Source of the DNA: Gerris lacustris | Lineage: Eukaryota; Arthropoda; Insecta; Hemiptera; Gerridae | DNA length: 64,000 nucleotides | NCBI GenBank assembly: GCA_951217055.1 | Contig: OX578276.1 | Coordinates: forward strand, 118,056,979-118,120,978 | Direction: 5' to 3' | Part shown: piece by piece, positions 54,801 through 64,000 of the stretch | Layout of the letters: each line of letters begins with the position of its first letter | Numbering within the stretch: the first letter of the stretch is position 1 | Position numbers and translations under genes: made by a program | Notes under the pieces: model-generated | Database searches by the model: none | What the model saw: the letters and a program-made list of their open reading frames with translations, nothing else | What the model was told of the DNA's origin: nothing

Positions 54801-57800
54801 ATGGTGTAGAAGCTATAAGGAAAAATAGTGCGTTAAAATTAATCAACCTTTGCCTTAAAAATTTACAATAACTCAATAAATATTGATATATTGGAACAAT
54901 GAATCATCAGTTCTTGGAAGATTATGTTCTAGATGTCTTTTTGTCCATTTTGTGTGATGTAGAGCTTTTGAAAACAAACAATTTTTAAAAATTTAGAAAA
55001 ACTTTGAGCCCACAAATCGCTATGGCCTCATTGAGAGAAATGCATACAAAGTAAAGAAAATTTGGCACTATTAATAAGCTTTAAAATGATGCCAAATATA
55101 TTCAGCAAGCTAAAATCTTTGATAAGACAAGATGGAAATCCACAGATATATGCATTCATAATATACTTGTTCTAAGTAGAAAATATCATAAGTGGAATAA
55201 ATCCCAAATCAAGACATGCTCACTCTTTTAAAAAATAAAAAATATTAATTACCTGCTCTAATTGAAGTTTTAACATTTCTTTAGCCTCGTTTATTTCTTC
55301 TTCATGGTTAAGAAAATAAACCTATAACCAAACAAATAATGTAATTACCCTTAAACACAGTAATGGAGAATAAAAATAAATGCATTTATTAACTATTTAA
55401 AAAATACCAACATAATTAATACTCAGTTGAAATTAACTAAGATTAAAATATCAAATATTACATTTATGTACATGGCATACTTGTTTAACCCTTTCAGTAC
55501 TGAGGTAGAAATCAAAAGTAGGCTTCCACAGACGGGGCCGTATTTTCAGACCGGCCTTCCCCAGCCTGAGTCGTTTCAACCCTCACACAAAACTATCCAT
55601 TCTTCAACGCTTTCACACTATTTATTTTATATCCTACATTTTTTATCATATTAGGATAGTTCTTGTTTTATTACTTTTTTACATTCATCTATAATTATTT
55701 TTTTATTTTTAATTAATTTTAGATGTTAATTTAATTATTTTCAATTCTATATATACATAAAAAAAAGTAAAAGTAATGTACCTACATTTTATGAATAACT
55801 GGTATTTTTTTTTATATATAAATAACTTTTTTTCATTTCTTTATTATTTTTGACATATTTCATATTATACAATACATTGATAATTTTTCAAACATGACGA
55901 AAAAAAAATAATAATAATAATAATAAGTCCTAGCCTTCTTTTGTATCCAGGCTTTGGACCGGCAACGGCGAAATTAAACTTTTTTTAATTTTATTTAATT
56001 TAATTTTTTTTTGTTGAGTTTATTGAAACATAAACTTAATATCTAAACCATAGGGGACAAAAAGAAGAAAAAAGAAAAAAATATTATTAAACTACTCTTT
56101 TTTACATAAATCGTATAAAAATTAAGTTAAGACATAAATATTATTTCGGAGAAAAAAAAAAAAAAGAAAAAAAAGCTTTATAAAAAGGAAAAACGCTCCA
56201 AGGATGAACGTAAGAAGGTACAATAGACTTTGACCTTCGCTGACCTCATTTGGCCTTAAAAAAATATTACGCAGGGCCGGCGCAAGTAATATAGTCACCC
56301 GCCCTGCTAGAGTTGCAACCCCTTTCATTTTATTCTATCACTGAGAAATGTTAACCCCAGCGACACCTAGTGAGCCTATTATTTACCATTGTACATCATT
56401 CTAGTTCCGATAGATGGCGTTAGGAGTCACGTGCGACGTCTAGTAAGGCTTCTATTTGAAAACATCATAAGAAAACCTCAAAACGTCTATAGACGTCTGT
56501 AGGCTGTGGAAGGCACTTTTTGATTACGTCCATAGACGTTTACAGTCTAATAAAGGCACTTACAAATTATGTCCATAGACGTCTACAGTGCCGAAAGGGT
56601 TAATAGACTTTCAAGTTATTAAGAATTATTAATTTTCTGTGGGGTTATTTCAAATTCCTGTTTTCTACTAGAACTCCTACAAGACCCTAGAAGATCGACA
56701 AAAAAACATCCGAGCCGAATTTGCCAATATACCAGTTGGCATGCTTGAAAGAATGGACCGAAGGGGGCTAAATAAGGCGATTGTATAGGCCAGTTTAAGT
56801 CCCATCTCAGTGAGATCAGCTTCCTGAGGAAGGATTGTCAAAAAATCCATTAAAACCCTGACAGTGTAGGCTGCGGCATTATCTTACAATGGGTTAGGAA
56901 ACAAACTTCTCATCCAGCCCCTCTCATTGAGTTCTTCCCCACCCCTCTGTGACCCCTACTAACTTACCACACCATATTCAAAAAAGGACCCCACACCCCA
57001 GCCTGAATGTACATATATGCATAAATATTATGTGTGTATGTGTATTAAGTAAACATGTTTTTATTATGTAGAATAATAGTTGCTAACTCATCATGCTAAA
57101 AAGACGTCACGATGTGGCAACTAATCACAAATCATGCTTAGGATGCTTATATGTTTAAAACTGTCAAAGCTTGAATACAATAATTACGGCCTTTGCTTAC
57201 TTTCAATTTAAGAATGAAAAAGCCCCAAAAATATGCCACCAATGTGAGATAAATTTTGTAACAAGATATAAGATTAGAATTATTTATTTTAGAAGAAGGA
57301 ATGAATAGATGTGCAGATGGAACTGCACACTGCATTTGAAAATCAAAAGTAAGGCATTGCTTGCCGCTTAAATGCACTTATCACTGAGCTAATCTTAAAT
57401 CATTTAAATTAAGAGTTCATTATACCATAGGATGTACTTTTTCTACGGCTTTATGCAATATTACTAAAATATTTTTTGGTTCATTAAAAAGTATGACTGA
57501 AATAAATTAGCACTAATAGAGGCGACCATAAACAATTTAAAGAAACTGCCCATGCAAAATAATATTTTTTATTAGTTTGTTAGTCAAGACTTAAGTCTTA
57601 TATTGGGTTTCCAACATGATTTAGACTCACCTTTCTCCAATTAATTTTAGAAGTAACTCCAGTTCTTCTATCAGTATTTATGGTCATATAGAAACCTAAA
57701 ACTGCTTTGTGCGCAGAGCAGTTTCTTTAAATACTCTAGGAAGCATGTTCTTATTATTTACATTTTCTATAGGCACACTTACTTCATCTTGAAAGTTCTG

Positions 57801-60800
57801 GTTAGGACAGTGGTCAAATGGAACGAATTCATGTTTCGACCTTTTAGTTACTCGGTCTGGCTTCATAAGTTTTAATTGGCAGTAGGTCAAAGTTAGATTA
57901 TAATTATTTTTATTTAAAGCATCAGTTATTGCTTTCACTCCAATCAACTTGAACCTGGAAAAATCAAAATAATAAAAATATTTTATTATCAATATTATAT
58001 ACTAAATATGAATATTAAGAATAGAGTATATCATGATAAATGCCATAGTTGAAGAGGATAAGTGGAATAGAGGGTAGTGGAGTAGGGGTGCCTTCCTACA
58101 TTACCCTGTGACTGTCATCCTAATCGACGTGGACTGAAGCTCCTTTAACTATTATTATAGGTACTAATCTACTTGGTTACCCACCATGTGGCAAACATTT
58201 ACTTATTATCCACCCTATACATGTTTACCACTTATAGAAATCATTATTTGTCTAAATAACTACTATGATACAAGATATTTAGTCCAAAGAACATTGGAAC
58301 GAAGAAACATCACACTTTTGTATGAAAAGGTGATACATCAATTAGTCCAAAGTATCCAGTTAAAATTTCTTAATAGCTTGGAAAAAAATGTTTGTAATAG
58401 ATAAAGGTAAAATCTTTTCCCATTTTAAAATTTCCATTTTAAATTTGAAGCTCATGTTTAAGCAACTGTTTCGAGGGAATGCTTGGACAGATAACACATT
58501 AAAAGGAACATGTACACCAAATTTTAACTAAATTGGTAATTTTTACTCAAGTTATCGCCCCGTGCGTAAATGTTACTGGCAAACAGAAGGGTGCATATTT
58601 TGTTGAATGCAAAAAGCTTTGCTTCAATTATAAACAAAATACTTCGTATTCAAGCCTAGAACAATTCTTCATTAATTTGGATCGTGAAATGAGAAAGCCA
58701 GACTTCAATAGACTGTAAGACAATCAATAGACTGTAGATCTAAGTTGAACTGCTTAATATCTTTATACTGATCTATTCAATTTTATGTTAGATTTTCTCT
58801 AACAGTAAAAATTAAATAATAGTTTTTTGTTGCCTTTAGCCATTTTAAGAATCAATTGTGTCTCAGTAAAGTAAGAATAGTCCAAATTGTAGTATAAAGT
58901 GCATGGAAAAATTAAAAATAGGTGCTGTAGACTGATCTCGTAGATGTGGTCTATTATGCCAAGCAACGTAAATTTAAACTTATAATAGGTTTGTTCCAAC
59001 AGCCAATTCGAGGACGGTTCTAGAACCAGTTCAGGATTTTTTAATGCGCATGCGTCTATGAGGACTGGTTCAGAACTGATTCAAAAAGAGGAGCCTGTTG
59101 GAACGATTTTAGAACTCTTTCAGAACTGCAACCTTCATGTTACCTCTCTTTATCTTGTTTTTATTTTCCTCTTCGTATCTCTCCACTTGTTTTGTTTATG
59201 TTCACTCAGAAATGGATTACTTACGTGAACATATATAATTGTTAACATATTCTATTGTTAAACTCAACAAAGTTTATAAGAATGCACATTAGGGCAAATA
59301 GTTTTTAAAGTTACAAATTTATCACACTGTCATTTCTAAATGATTATATTTCGCTCTCACATTTGGGATTCGTCAGGCTCGTAACAATCCTGTCTTTTAG
59401 TTTCAGTTGCCTATTAAAAATTTGTTTGTATAAATTGTAATTTTTTTAAACATTAACTGTTAAATCATATAAAAAGTATCGGTTTTCCGACATAAGTTGT
59501 AAAAAATGCCGCAAACCGCATCTCAATACGATATCTTGAAGCGATATGTTATTAAAGGTTTAGTTACATACGAACGTACATACATTCGTACGCACAGACG
59601 TATATGAAACGGATTTTATTGATATCCCCGGGTTCGTAAGACCCTTCCTCCACAGAGATCTCGGAATGAAGTTTCGGATGATAAAATGTGAATTTTATCT
59701 TGGCTTATTAAAAATAAACCCTCATATAAGAAAAGGTCAACCACACATTAAGAAATATTTACATTAAAGGGTTTGAAACTATAAAAAAGAAAATTATAAG
59801 AACAATTTATCTGTTTTTTTTTCTTGTCTATAAATCATCGGCGGATGTACAGACAAAAAGATCGGAGGTAATTCTTATAAAGGACTCAAAGTCGCTATGA
59901 GAAATTTTAATTATCAAGAGGAATAAATAATATATAAAATATAAATTATATTTTATTGTTCCAATATCACGATAAAAAATAATACGTAAAGAAGAAAGAA
60001 AGAAGTAGTAAAATATTAACTGTGGAGAGAAAAACAAAACACGCTAGGAAACAGAAATATCAAGAAAAGAAACGAAAACAAATGTTAGGTTATAGTTGAA
60101 CAGTAGTAGTAGTGTAACCTACATGCCTCCGTATATTAGTATTAGTAGTTCTGGTCGAGTTCCTGCTTCAGTCCGGGAACTGTTTTCACGGTTCTAGGAC
60201 TGTCCCAGAACCGTTCGTCTTTCTGTTGGAACACGGGACTAAAAGTTCCAGAACCGTCCGAGAAGCGTGTAGGAACGGTCTTTCGATACTGCGCATGCTC
60301 CCGGCAGTTCTAGAACCGTCCGAGGCTCTGTTGGAACAAACCTAATATTAATAATAAATTAATCAACTCAATCTTGAGTGGAGTCAGAGACAAGACTAAA
60401 TATATAGGTTTGTTCCAACCACACCTCAAACTAGTTCCAAACTAGTTTCAAACTGTACGACGCAAATGCATTAGCCAAAAACGTTCAAATGTGGTCCGAT
60501 GCGCATGCGTCGGACAGTTCCAAACCAGTTTGAAGTGTGGTTGGAAAAAACCTTATATTTCTTCTTCCTGTCACATCAAAAATCAAACTTGTTAAAAACA
60601 AAATTAACCAATAAATAAATACCCCTACAGTACTTATCTATGTTTAATAGCCTGATCTCAATAGGGGGCCCATATTTGTCAAGTTGGCATAGCTTTAAAT
60701 TAACATGTATTGGACAAAAGCATTAAACCATTGTATCTTTTCTTATCTCTCATAAGAACTTAAGAATATGAATAAAATACAACTTCTTCACTTAATTTTA

Positions 60801-61542
60801 CAAAGATAAATAAGTACAGTAGAAGCCCTCTTATCCATTCCTGGTTTAATGGCCATCGGTTTAACCATCCACTCAGCTGGGGGTGAGGATCCTTACAGGA
60901 CACCTGTGTCACAGACCTTCCTCACCTCGGACATAAAAGATGAAAGGTCTGTTTACCATTGTTTTGTGAAAATTTGTGTTGACACCTGTCTGTTTTAGTT
61001 AGTTAAACAGTTGACATAATGCTGTGAACTATGAAGTGACATGTGACAGTAATATTTTAGAAGTATTTCTGTTTTTATTTGCTTGCTTCAAGAAAAAATT
61101 GGATTTGGGTTCGGTCCCAAGGGGTAACCAGAAGACAGGGCTTCTACTGCAATAATAATACAAATGAAATAACTCACCTGTCTCGCAAGTAGAGTTTGGA
61201 ATAGTCAAAAAATGCAATCCCAACATTTCTCTCCCTGAAAAAACTATGAGGATCATTGTATTTTTCTAAAAAAGCTTCAACAGAAGTACGATGTGATGCA
61301 TTATCAGGGACAGGTACTTCTTCAATCTGTTGTTCAGCTTTCTTAGGATAGTTTTTGGTTTTTAGAAGGCTGTCAATAAGCGAGTCAAGGTTACTGCTAG
61401 GATATGAAATATGGTTTAAGCTTAATTCTTTCAAGTATAAGGGACAAGCGTCAGGAAATATCACTGTGAGAGATTGAAGTACCTCACTTGATTTCTCGGT
61501 TTCCCAATCATCAATGTTGATAACTTCTTCTTCGACAGACAT
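42668..61542 (-). CDS. RNF216: E3 ubiquitin-protein ligase, RNF216/TRIAD3 type (RBR family)
   Basis: RBR ligases take ubiquitin from an E2 at RING1 and pass it through a catalytic Cys in RING2 to the substrate. Nine exons (61542-61178, 57954-57631, 55321-55253, 54653-54538, 50112-50025, 48907-48735, 44078-43965, 43627-43442, 42821-42668) give about 529 codons if the exon 2 frame break is bridged. The N-terminus has a UBA/CUE-like stretch (SLTVIFPDACPLYLKE). RING1 starts at about residue 262 (ECQCC, then GHVFCKDC). The IBR region has CFCPYC, FKCRKCKKESCRYC and CKEYEEDK. RING2 (from about 418) has CYKC, the catalytic Cys in EDGCNKMVC at about 432, and MMCYIC. The C-terminal CPLWT and the helical tail match RNF216. 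It is shorter than human RNF216 (about 870-920). Oddities are the exon 2 frame break and a missing late RING2 ligand. Confidence 0.92.
43442..43627 (-). CDS. RNF216: RNF216 exon 8 (RING2, catalytic Cys)
   Basis: 186 bases: ECYKCKKKFIKEDGCNKMVC, then TCGAMMCYICRQPVRDYSHF. The Cys in EDGC is the expected thioester Cys. After YSHF the sequence is EDKRNNNYN, where RNF216 relatives have a Cys, so one ligand of the second zinc appears missing. Confidence 0.92.
43965..44078 (-). CDS. RNF216: RNF216 exon 7 (IBR end and linker)
   Basis: 114 bases: YCQEQNHVPMSCKEYEEDKL, then a helical linker ending IEAKMTEALL, matching the RNF216 IBR-RING2 linker; acceptor TGATTTTAG, donor GTAAAT. Confidence 0.92.
44521..44619. 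repeat. Perfect 43-bp inverted repeat in the intron between exons 6 and 7
   Basis: The arms 44521-44563 and 44577-44619 are exactly complementary, with a 13-base loop. Within the intron RNA this is a fully paired 43-bp hairpin. No flanking duplication was noticed. Confidence 0.9.
44833..45045. repeat. CTACACACAGGGGAACT repeats
   Basis: CCTCTACACACAGGGGAACT occurs at about 44879 and 44976, and an inverted relative (CATGTGTGTAGGCCG) near 45018-45032. It looks like a small TIR element whose left border I cannot fix. Confidence 0.4.
45918..46650 (+). mobile_element. Nested AGGGTCCGTAGGC element
   Basis: The ends AGGGTCCGTAGGC and GCCTACGGACCCT are inverted. A further tail (CGCTGTGTGCTGACTAGCAC) is also absent from Tigger copy 1, so it belongs to the insertion. 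From memory, the start and this tail resemble an abundant lepidopteran repeat beginning AGGGTTCCGTA and ending near ACTTGGCCGG. Its class is unsettled. Confidence 0.55.
46767..46984 (+). pseudogene. Tigger transposase N-terminal remnant
   Basis: LEQKLQALFCIDAGESLTKI, a stop, then VEKRTVSDWKKNWRMVSKDS: the CENP-B type N-terminal helix-turn-helix. It has an in-frame stop and is cut off by the nested element at 46988. Confidence 0.7.
46988..48374. mobile_element. AGGTTTGTTCC-family element, copy 1
   Basis: AGGTTTGTTCCAACAG is inverted at the ends, with TTT on both flanks. The undisturbed Tigger sequence shows the empty site, which confirms the 3-bp duplication. Subterminal GACGGTTCTAGAAC and GCGCATGCG-like motifs recur at both ends. 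The minus-strand 110-codon frame (47864-47532) is shared only in part with copy 2. Confidence 0.85.
48735..48907 (-). CDS. RNF216: RNF216 exon 6 (IBR)
   Basis: 173 bases, from GLISRSLYDKI through CFCPYC to CRKCKKESC; acceptor TTTTTTCTAG, donor GTTAGT. Its donor lies 74 bp from the end of a 3.3-kb Tigger insertion in the next intron. Confidence 0.92.
48961..49980. other. RNF216 intron 5, unique part
   Basis: No border-defined element. A segment near 49560-49745 reads like the tail of a dispersed repeat (CAGAGTGACAGACAAACAGA). Confidence 0.35.
50025..50112 (-). CDS. RNF216: RNF216 exon 5 (RING1 second half)
   Basis: 88 bases: SVEIAFGEGKIQFNCLTSCD, then SYFLVESLE. It follows exon 4 in phase 2; acceptor TTTTTTTTAG, donor GTAAGT. 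Confidence 0.9.
50192..51395. mobile_element. TA-flanked TIR element with long inverted arms
   Basis: It starts CAGGGTGGTCCTAAAGT and ends ACTTTTGGACCACCCT, with TA on both sides. Inverted homology extends far inward: AAAGGGAAGTTTGTT near the left end matches AACAAACTTCCCTTT near the right end. A poly-C tract lies at 50209-50222. Mariner/Tc1-like in its ends; no transposase. Confidence 0.7.
52071..52945. mobile_element. Possible TIR element, decayed
   Basis: An imperfect inverted pair, GGTTTTGGCC...CACCCTGAAGCCTTG near 52075-52110 and its complement CAAGGCTTCAGGGTG near 52907-52935, encloses 0.8 kb without a clear frame. Borders and duplication are not resolved. Confidence 0.4.
53146..53274. 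repeat. 129-bp foldback with a tRNA-like B box
   Basis: The arms pair over about 55 bp with one mismatch (left from 53146, right to 53274). The right arm includes GGTTCAAATCC, one base off the polymerase III B-box consensus. The loop is about 18 bases. Confidence 0.8.
53874..53908 (-). ncRNA. Hammerhead ribozyme-like motif, left arm
   Basis: The exact complement of the right-arm motif: CTGCTGATGATGGC then GTACAGCCGAAACCGG on the minus strand. The internal satellite units lack the GAAAC part, so only the two ends could form the core. Confidence 0.4.
54006..54386 (+). repeat. 99-bp tandem satellite
   Basis: Units begin GGGAGAGTGTACTCTCCC at about 54006, 54105, 54204 and 54303, a strict 99-bp period over the last three. 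Because 99 is divisible by three, a 102-codon frame with a 33-residue repeat stays open (54103-54411); this is not evidence of a protein. Confidence 0.9.
54374..54408 (+). ncRNA. Hammerhead ribozyme-like motif, right arm
   Basis: In order: CTG (stem I), CTGATGA (core box), one extra T, GGC-GTACA-GCC (stem II), GAAA, then ACCGGT (self-complementary stem III), C as the would-be cleavage site, and CAG closing stem I. Minimal hammerheads with self-complementary stem III are known to work as dimers. The extra T after CTGATGA and the 3-bp stem I are weaknesses. Confidence 0.4.
54538..54653 (-). CDS. RNF216: RNF216 exon 4 (RING1 first half)
   Basis: 116 bases, from ARLNNELIECQCCF to GHVFCKDCVK; acceptor CTATTGTAG, donor GTAAGT. 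Confidence 0.93.
55253..55321 (-). CDS. RNF216: RNF216 exon 3
   Basis: 69 bases, phase 0 at both ends. Encodes the acidic helix VYFLNHEEEINEAKEMLK before RING1; acceptor GGTTATAG, donor GTAATT. Confidence 0.85.
55485..56603. mobile_element. TTAA (piggyBac-like) element
   Basis: TTAACCCTTTCAGTACTG and (reverse complement) TTAACCCTTTCGGCACTG are the ends, with TTAA as duplication. Near the right end a CATAGACGTCTACAG-type motif is repeated three times (about 56485-56590). No transposase; it lies in the RNF216 intron between exons 2 and 3. Confidence 0.75.
56604..57630. other. RNF216 intron 2, unique part
   Basis: No element borders or genes recognised. Confidence 0.4.
57631..57954 (-). CDS. 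RNF216: RNF216 exon 2, with internal frame break
   Basis: Acceptor TTTTTCCAG and donor GTGAGT are both good. The 5' part reads FKLIGVKAITDALNKNNYNL in the frame set by exon 1 and runs into TAG at about 57695. The 3' part is open in another frame (AVLGFYMTINTDRRTGVTSK) that joins exon 3 exactly. The exon length of 324 is one base short of the length that would keep both ends in frame. Either a base is missing around 57725-57745 (an A/T homopolymer region), or an unrecognised small intron lies within. Confidence 0.7.
57960..58986. other. RNF216 intron 1, 3' part
   Basis: AT-rich, with no recognisable element. The frames at 58186-58404 and 58533-58718 have no recognised domain. Confidence 0.4.
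58987..60343. mobile_element. AGGTTTGTTCC-family element, copy 2 (inverted relative to copy 1)
   Basis: AGGTTTGTTCCAACAGCC to TGTTGGAACAAACCT, flanked by AAT on both sides (58984-58986, 60344-60346). Closely similar to 46988-48374 over its whole length, in the opposite orientation. The shared frame IPGFVRP then HRDLG and CEFYLGLLKINP is partly kept here (about 59615-59765) but closed by stops. Confidence 0.85.
60406..60553. mobile_element. AGGTTTGTTCC-family MITE
   Basis: AGGTTTGTTCCAACCACACC and the complementary right end (GGTGTGGTTGGAAAAAACCT with one to two mismatches), flanked by TAT on both sides. 148 bp with an internal ACTAGTTCCAAACTAGTT palindrome and GCGCATGCG. Confidence 0.8.
60817..61149. 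mobile_element. Pogo/Tigger-type MITE next to RNF216 exon 1
   Basis: CAGTAGAAGCCCTCTTATCC to AGGGCTTCTACTG; TA on the left and CA on the right. It lies 28 bp from the exon 1 coding end, within RNF216 intron 1. Confidence 0.75.
61178..61542 (-). CDS. RNF216: RNF216 exon 1
   Basis: 365 bases, 121 codons plus two. The acidic start (MSVEEEVINIDDWETEK) is followed by a UBA/CUE-like helix region. It ends YSKLYLRD with donor GTGAGT. The ATG at 61542 is the first in the exon. Confidence 0.85.
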
Positions 61543-62655
61543 TTTATCATAAAAATTTTGACATTGACAGATAATAAAAACACTTAAGTAGCACTAACAT
61601 AAACTAGTATTCAGCCAGTTGAATCTGAAACAGAATAATTGTGATTCTATAATATATACGGACTGAAATAAAATAATGTAGGCAATAAATACATAATCAA
61701 TAAAATAAATATGGGTAGGGAAAATATAACAATAGACACGATTAAAAATTGTAAACATTTCTCTGAGCATTATTAATAAGTGAAAAAGGCGTCTTGTTCC
61801 TCAGGTATTTAAGATTATGAGTAAAAGATGGCAACATCTTTTTCCTGTGATATTCACAGGAAAAAAGAATGAAAAACTAATTGTAAATAAAACAAGAGTA
61901 TGAAGAGTATGCAAGAGAATGAGTTAGTTATGAGCAAAAATGTTTATTTAAAAAAATAGAAATACGCAGGATTTTGAGAGAATAGCCAAACTAGTATAGT
62001 TAATGTGGAAAGTCGCATGAGTCTACACATTGGCCTCATGAGCTTTACTTCTTAAGTAGTGTAGTACATAACCAACATTTACAAATGGTTGACTTTGAAG
62101 ATTAACATAATATAAAATAACTAACTAGTTTATTACTTCAAATAATATTTCTTTTTTAAACATTCCTTCCGATTCCGAAGGACAACAACATAATAGACAA
62201 AAATACAATATTAGCACCCAAAAGACGATATTTTTCATAGTGCAGAACCAAACAAGGTTAAAATAAATGTGACTTAGTAAATGCAGTACTGTCTAAACAC
62301 AACTAAAATAACAACTCAATTTTTGTCTTATGATTAGGCATAAAAAGACGATGGCAGTCAACAACGATAGTGGAATAAAGTATGGCAGAACACCCAGAAA
62401 TTCTGTCATGGAGAAAACACCAGCCAAGATCCATGAAGACACCTTAGGTCAATAAAACAAATCCAGTCTTCGTAAAGTTACATCAATTTAGTTACATCTC
62501 GCTGTTAAAATCTTAGTAATAATAATAATAATAAGTATATTTCCACAATATTCGGTACAGTATCTGATAACAATTTCATATAAAATCTCTAAATGTGTGG
62601 ACCCTCGGTAGTAAAAGATTACTAGAGTGAGGGCCCAGCCTTTGGATTAGTAACA
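61543..62655. other. Upstream region of the RNF216-type gene
   Basis: The presumed promoter is here, but no specific element can be named. An inverted repeat TTTTCCTGTGA/TCACAGGAAAA lies at about 61842-61867 and a TAA-type microsatellite at about 62519-62534. Confidence 0.4.
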
Positions 62656-62663
62656 GTTATTAT

Positions 62664-62900
62664 CAGGGCTCGATTTGAGGCGGAACGGCGTTCCAGGACC
62701 TCTTTCTCTCTGATAAATAAACAAAATTATCGGCACTAAGATTTGCACTAAGAGTTTGGATTTATGTCTAAATCTGCTTAAAATGCTGTTTTTGAACGTT
62801 TATTTTTAAAAATTTTCCCGGGAAGGATCCCCCTTCTATAGAAGGGGGGGAGAGGGTAGGTTGTAGTTCCGGCACCTCAATTTCTAGAAATCAAGCCCTG
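62664..62900. mobile_element. hAT MITE
   Basis: CAGGGCTCGATTTGAGG to AAATCAAGCCCTG, flanked by a perfect 8-bp duplication GTTATTAT (62656-62663 and 62901-62908). It is 237 bp, with no coding potential. Confidence 0.9.
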
Positions 62901-62908
62901 GTTATTAT

Positions 62909-64000
62909 CACAATTTAAATGTAGTTCAAAACTATAATTCAAATATCATTTAAAATATAGATAACTAATGTTTGAACTCTTAACTGATTTTGATCTCTTT
63001 AATCTTATAACTTTGAAGATATTTAGTTGTATGATGTATTTTATCTATTAATTAGAAAATTTTAATGTTGAACTTCAAACATTTTAGATCTCTCAGTTGA
63101 AACTTTAGAAATTTTTAAACCTATTTTATTTGTAATTTTTATAGTATAATATCTCTATTTTTGACATAATAGGGTTTAATTTAATTACAGTCAAACCTTA
63201 ACTTTAGCAAGAATTTATTTGTGATTTAATTATATCATTTGCATACCTACCCTGCTTAATCAAGGATGAATATATTAAAATAAATATGTCCCTTGCAGGT
63301 ACTAATAATATGTATTCGCAAAATTAGGGTGGTAAATTTGAATTTGGGCTAATTAAAAGGTAAAACAAAAGAACAAGAGACTGTTTGGGATGGGGCTTAG
63401 AAAAGTGGGCGGAGGAGGTACTAATTTGCAGAATAGGCCAACCTGCGAAGTATTTTGCAGGTCAGAATATAATTCCTATTGTTATTAATAAAGTTGCTGT
63501 ATACCAAGAGGGAGGCAAAGTCAACCTAAACAGCCTAAATTAGATAGACTAATCACATCATGCGGGGAGATGCCTTGTGACCGAGGCATGGGGCTGATAG
63601 CCTTCTCATGGCTGATGCAGCTAAAAAATAAAATAAAATAAATAAATAATTATATTTAATTACATACCACTTATTATTTATGATTTGAAAATTGATTTGA
63701 AAGAGCTATCCAAGACACAAATATAGAATGATAAGAAAAATCATTGTTTAGCTTTGAGCAGTTGAAAAATAATGTTATACTTGACCTAAGCCTTCATATC
63801 CCTTACCTTTGGTTCCATAATCCTTCTATAGCCCTATTCTACCCCCACTTTGTACCTGTTATTTTAAGACATAAAAGCTTGTACAATAAAATCTTAATCA
63901 AGGATACCTCCCCTGTTATCTCATTGATATCACTCCCTGGTATCGCATGAAGGAGTTTCCTGGTTCAATTCCCGAATCTAGCAAGAGGCCCAGGCTCATT
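62909..64000. other. Intergenic tail of window
   Basis: No gene. The segment 63540-63655 ends in an AAATA/AAAT-rich tail, possibly a non-LTR retroelement end. GGTTCAATTCC near 63962 resembles a B box but no tRNA fold is seen. Confidence 0.35.

Noticed and set aside
63955..63970. tRNA gene near the window end
   Set aside because: Only a B-box-like GGTTCAATTCC is present. Upstream sequence does not fold as a tRNA.

Overview
This is an AT-rich animal nuclear sequence, most likely from an insect or another arthropod. It has introns with GT-AG ends, intact host genes whose proteins look animal, and many cut-and-paste DNA transposons and MITEs with TA, TTAA, 3-bp and 8-bp target duplications. Nothing fixes the order or species. 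The window holds four host genes, and nearly everything else is transposon-derived or featureless AT-rich DNA.

Layout. 1-16.5 kb has no host gene. It holds dispersed repeats, an unusual 1.65-kb inverted-repeat element (5047-6698), a hAT element with a broken transposase inside an older tandem array (about 6.9-9.45 kb), a second hAT element (10729-11894), a decayed pogo element and a Tigger-like element. 16.5-22 kb holds RpL31 (60S protein, minus strand) and C1D (exosome cofactor, plus strand), arranged head to head. 22-30.4 kb is transposons only: two abutting TTAA elements, one with a nested Tigger, a TTAA MITE, and a hAT-like element with three 277-bp tandem units. 30.5-37.6 kb is RpS3 (40S protein, minus strand, four coding exons). 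37.6-42.6 kb is intergenic, with a PIF/Harbinger-like element and a mariner remnant. 42.7-61.5 kb is a nine-exon RBR E3 ubiquitin ligase of the RNF216/TRIAD3 type (minus strand), with introns full of nested transposons. 61.6-64 kb is mostly empty apart from a hAT MITE.

The genes are housekeeping: two ribosomal proteins, one rRNA/snoRNA 3'-end processing cofactor and one ubiquitin ligase. RpL31, RpS3 and C1D all serve ribosome production, but no operon-like linkage is implied. The RNF216 gene is complete in domain order but has an apparent one-base frame break in exon 2, and its RING2 lacks one expected zinc ligand.

The most unusual non-gene object is the 0.65-kb element at 53829-54495 in an RNF216 intron. 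It is flanked by a 14-bp direct repeat, has long inverted arms and a 99-bp tandem satellite, and carries a hammerhead-ribozyme-like motif at each end in opposite orientation. That combination resembles Penelope-like or retrozyme-type retroelements. Other candidates are a TIR family with AGGTTTGTTCC ends present three times, a perfect 43-bp intronic hairpin, and five MITEs that share a core with a textbook CCAAT-box match.

All coordinates and splice sites were read by eye. Family names come from memory of the protein and TIR families, not from searches.
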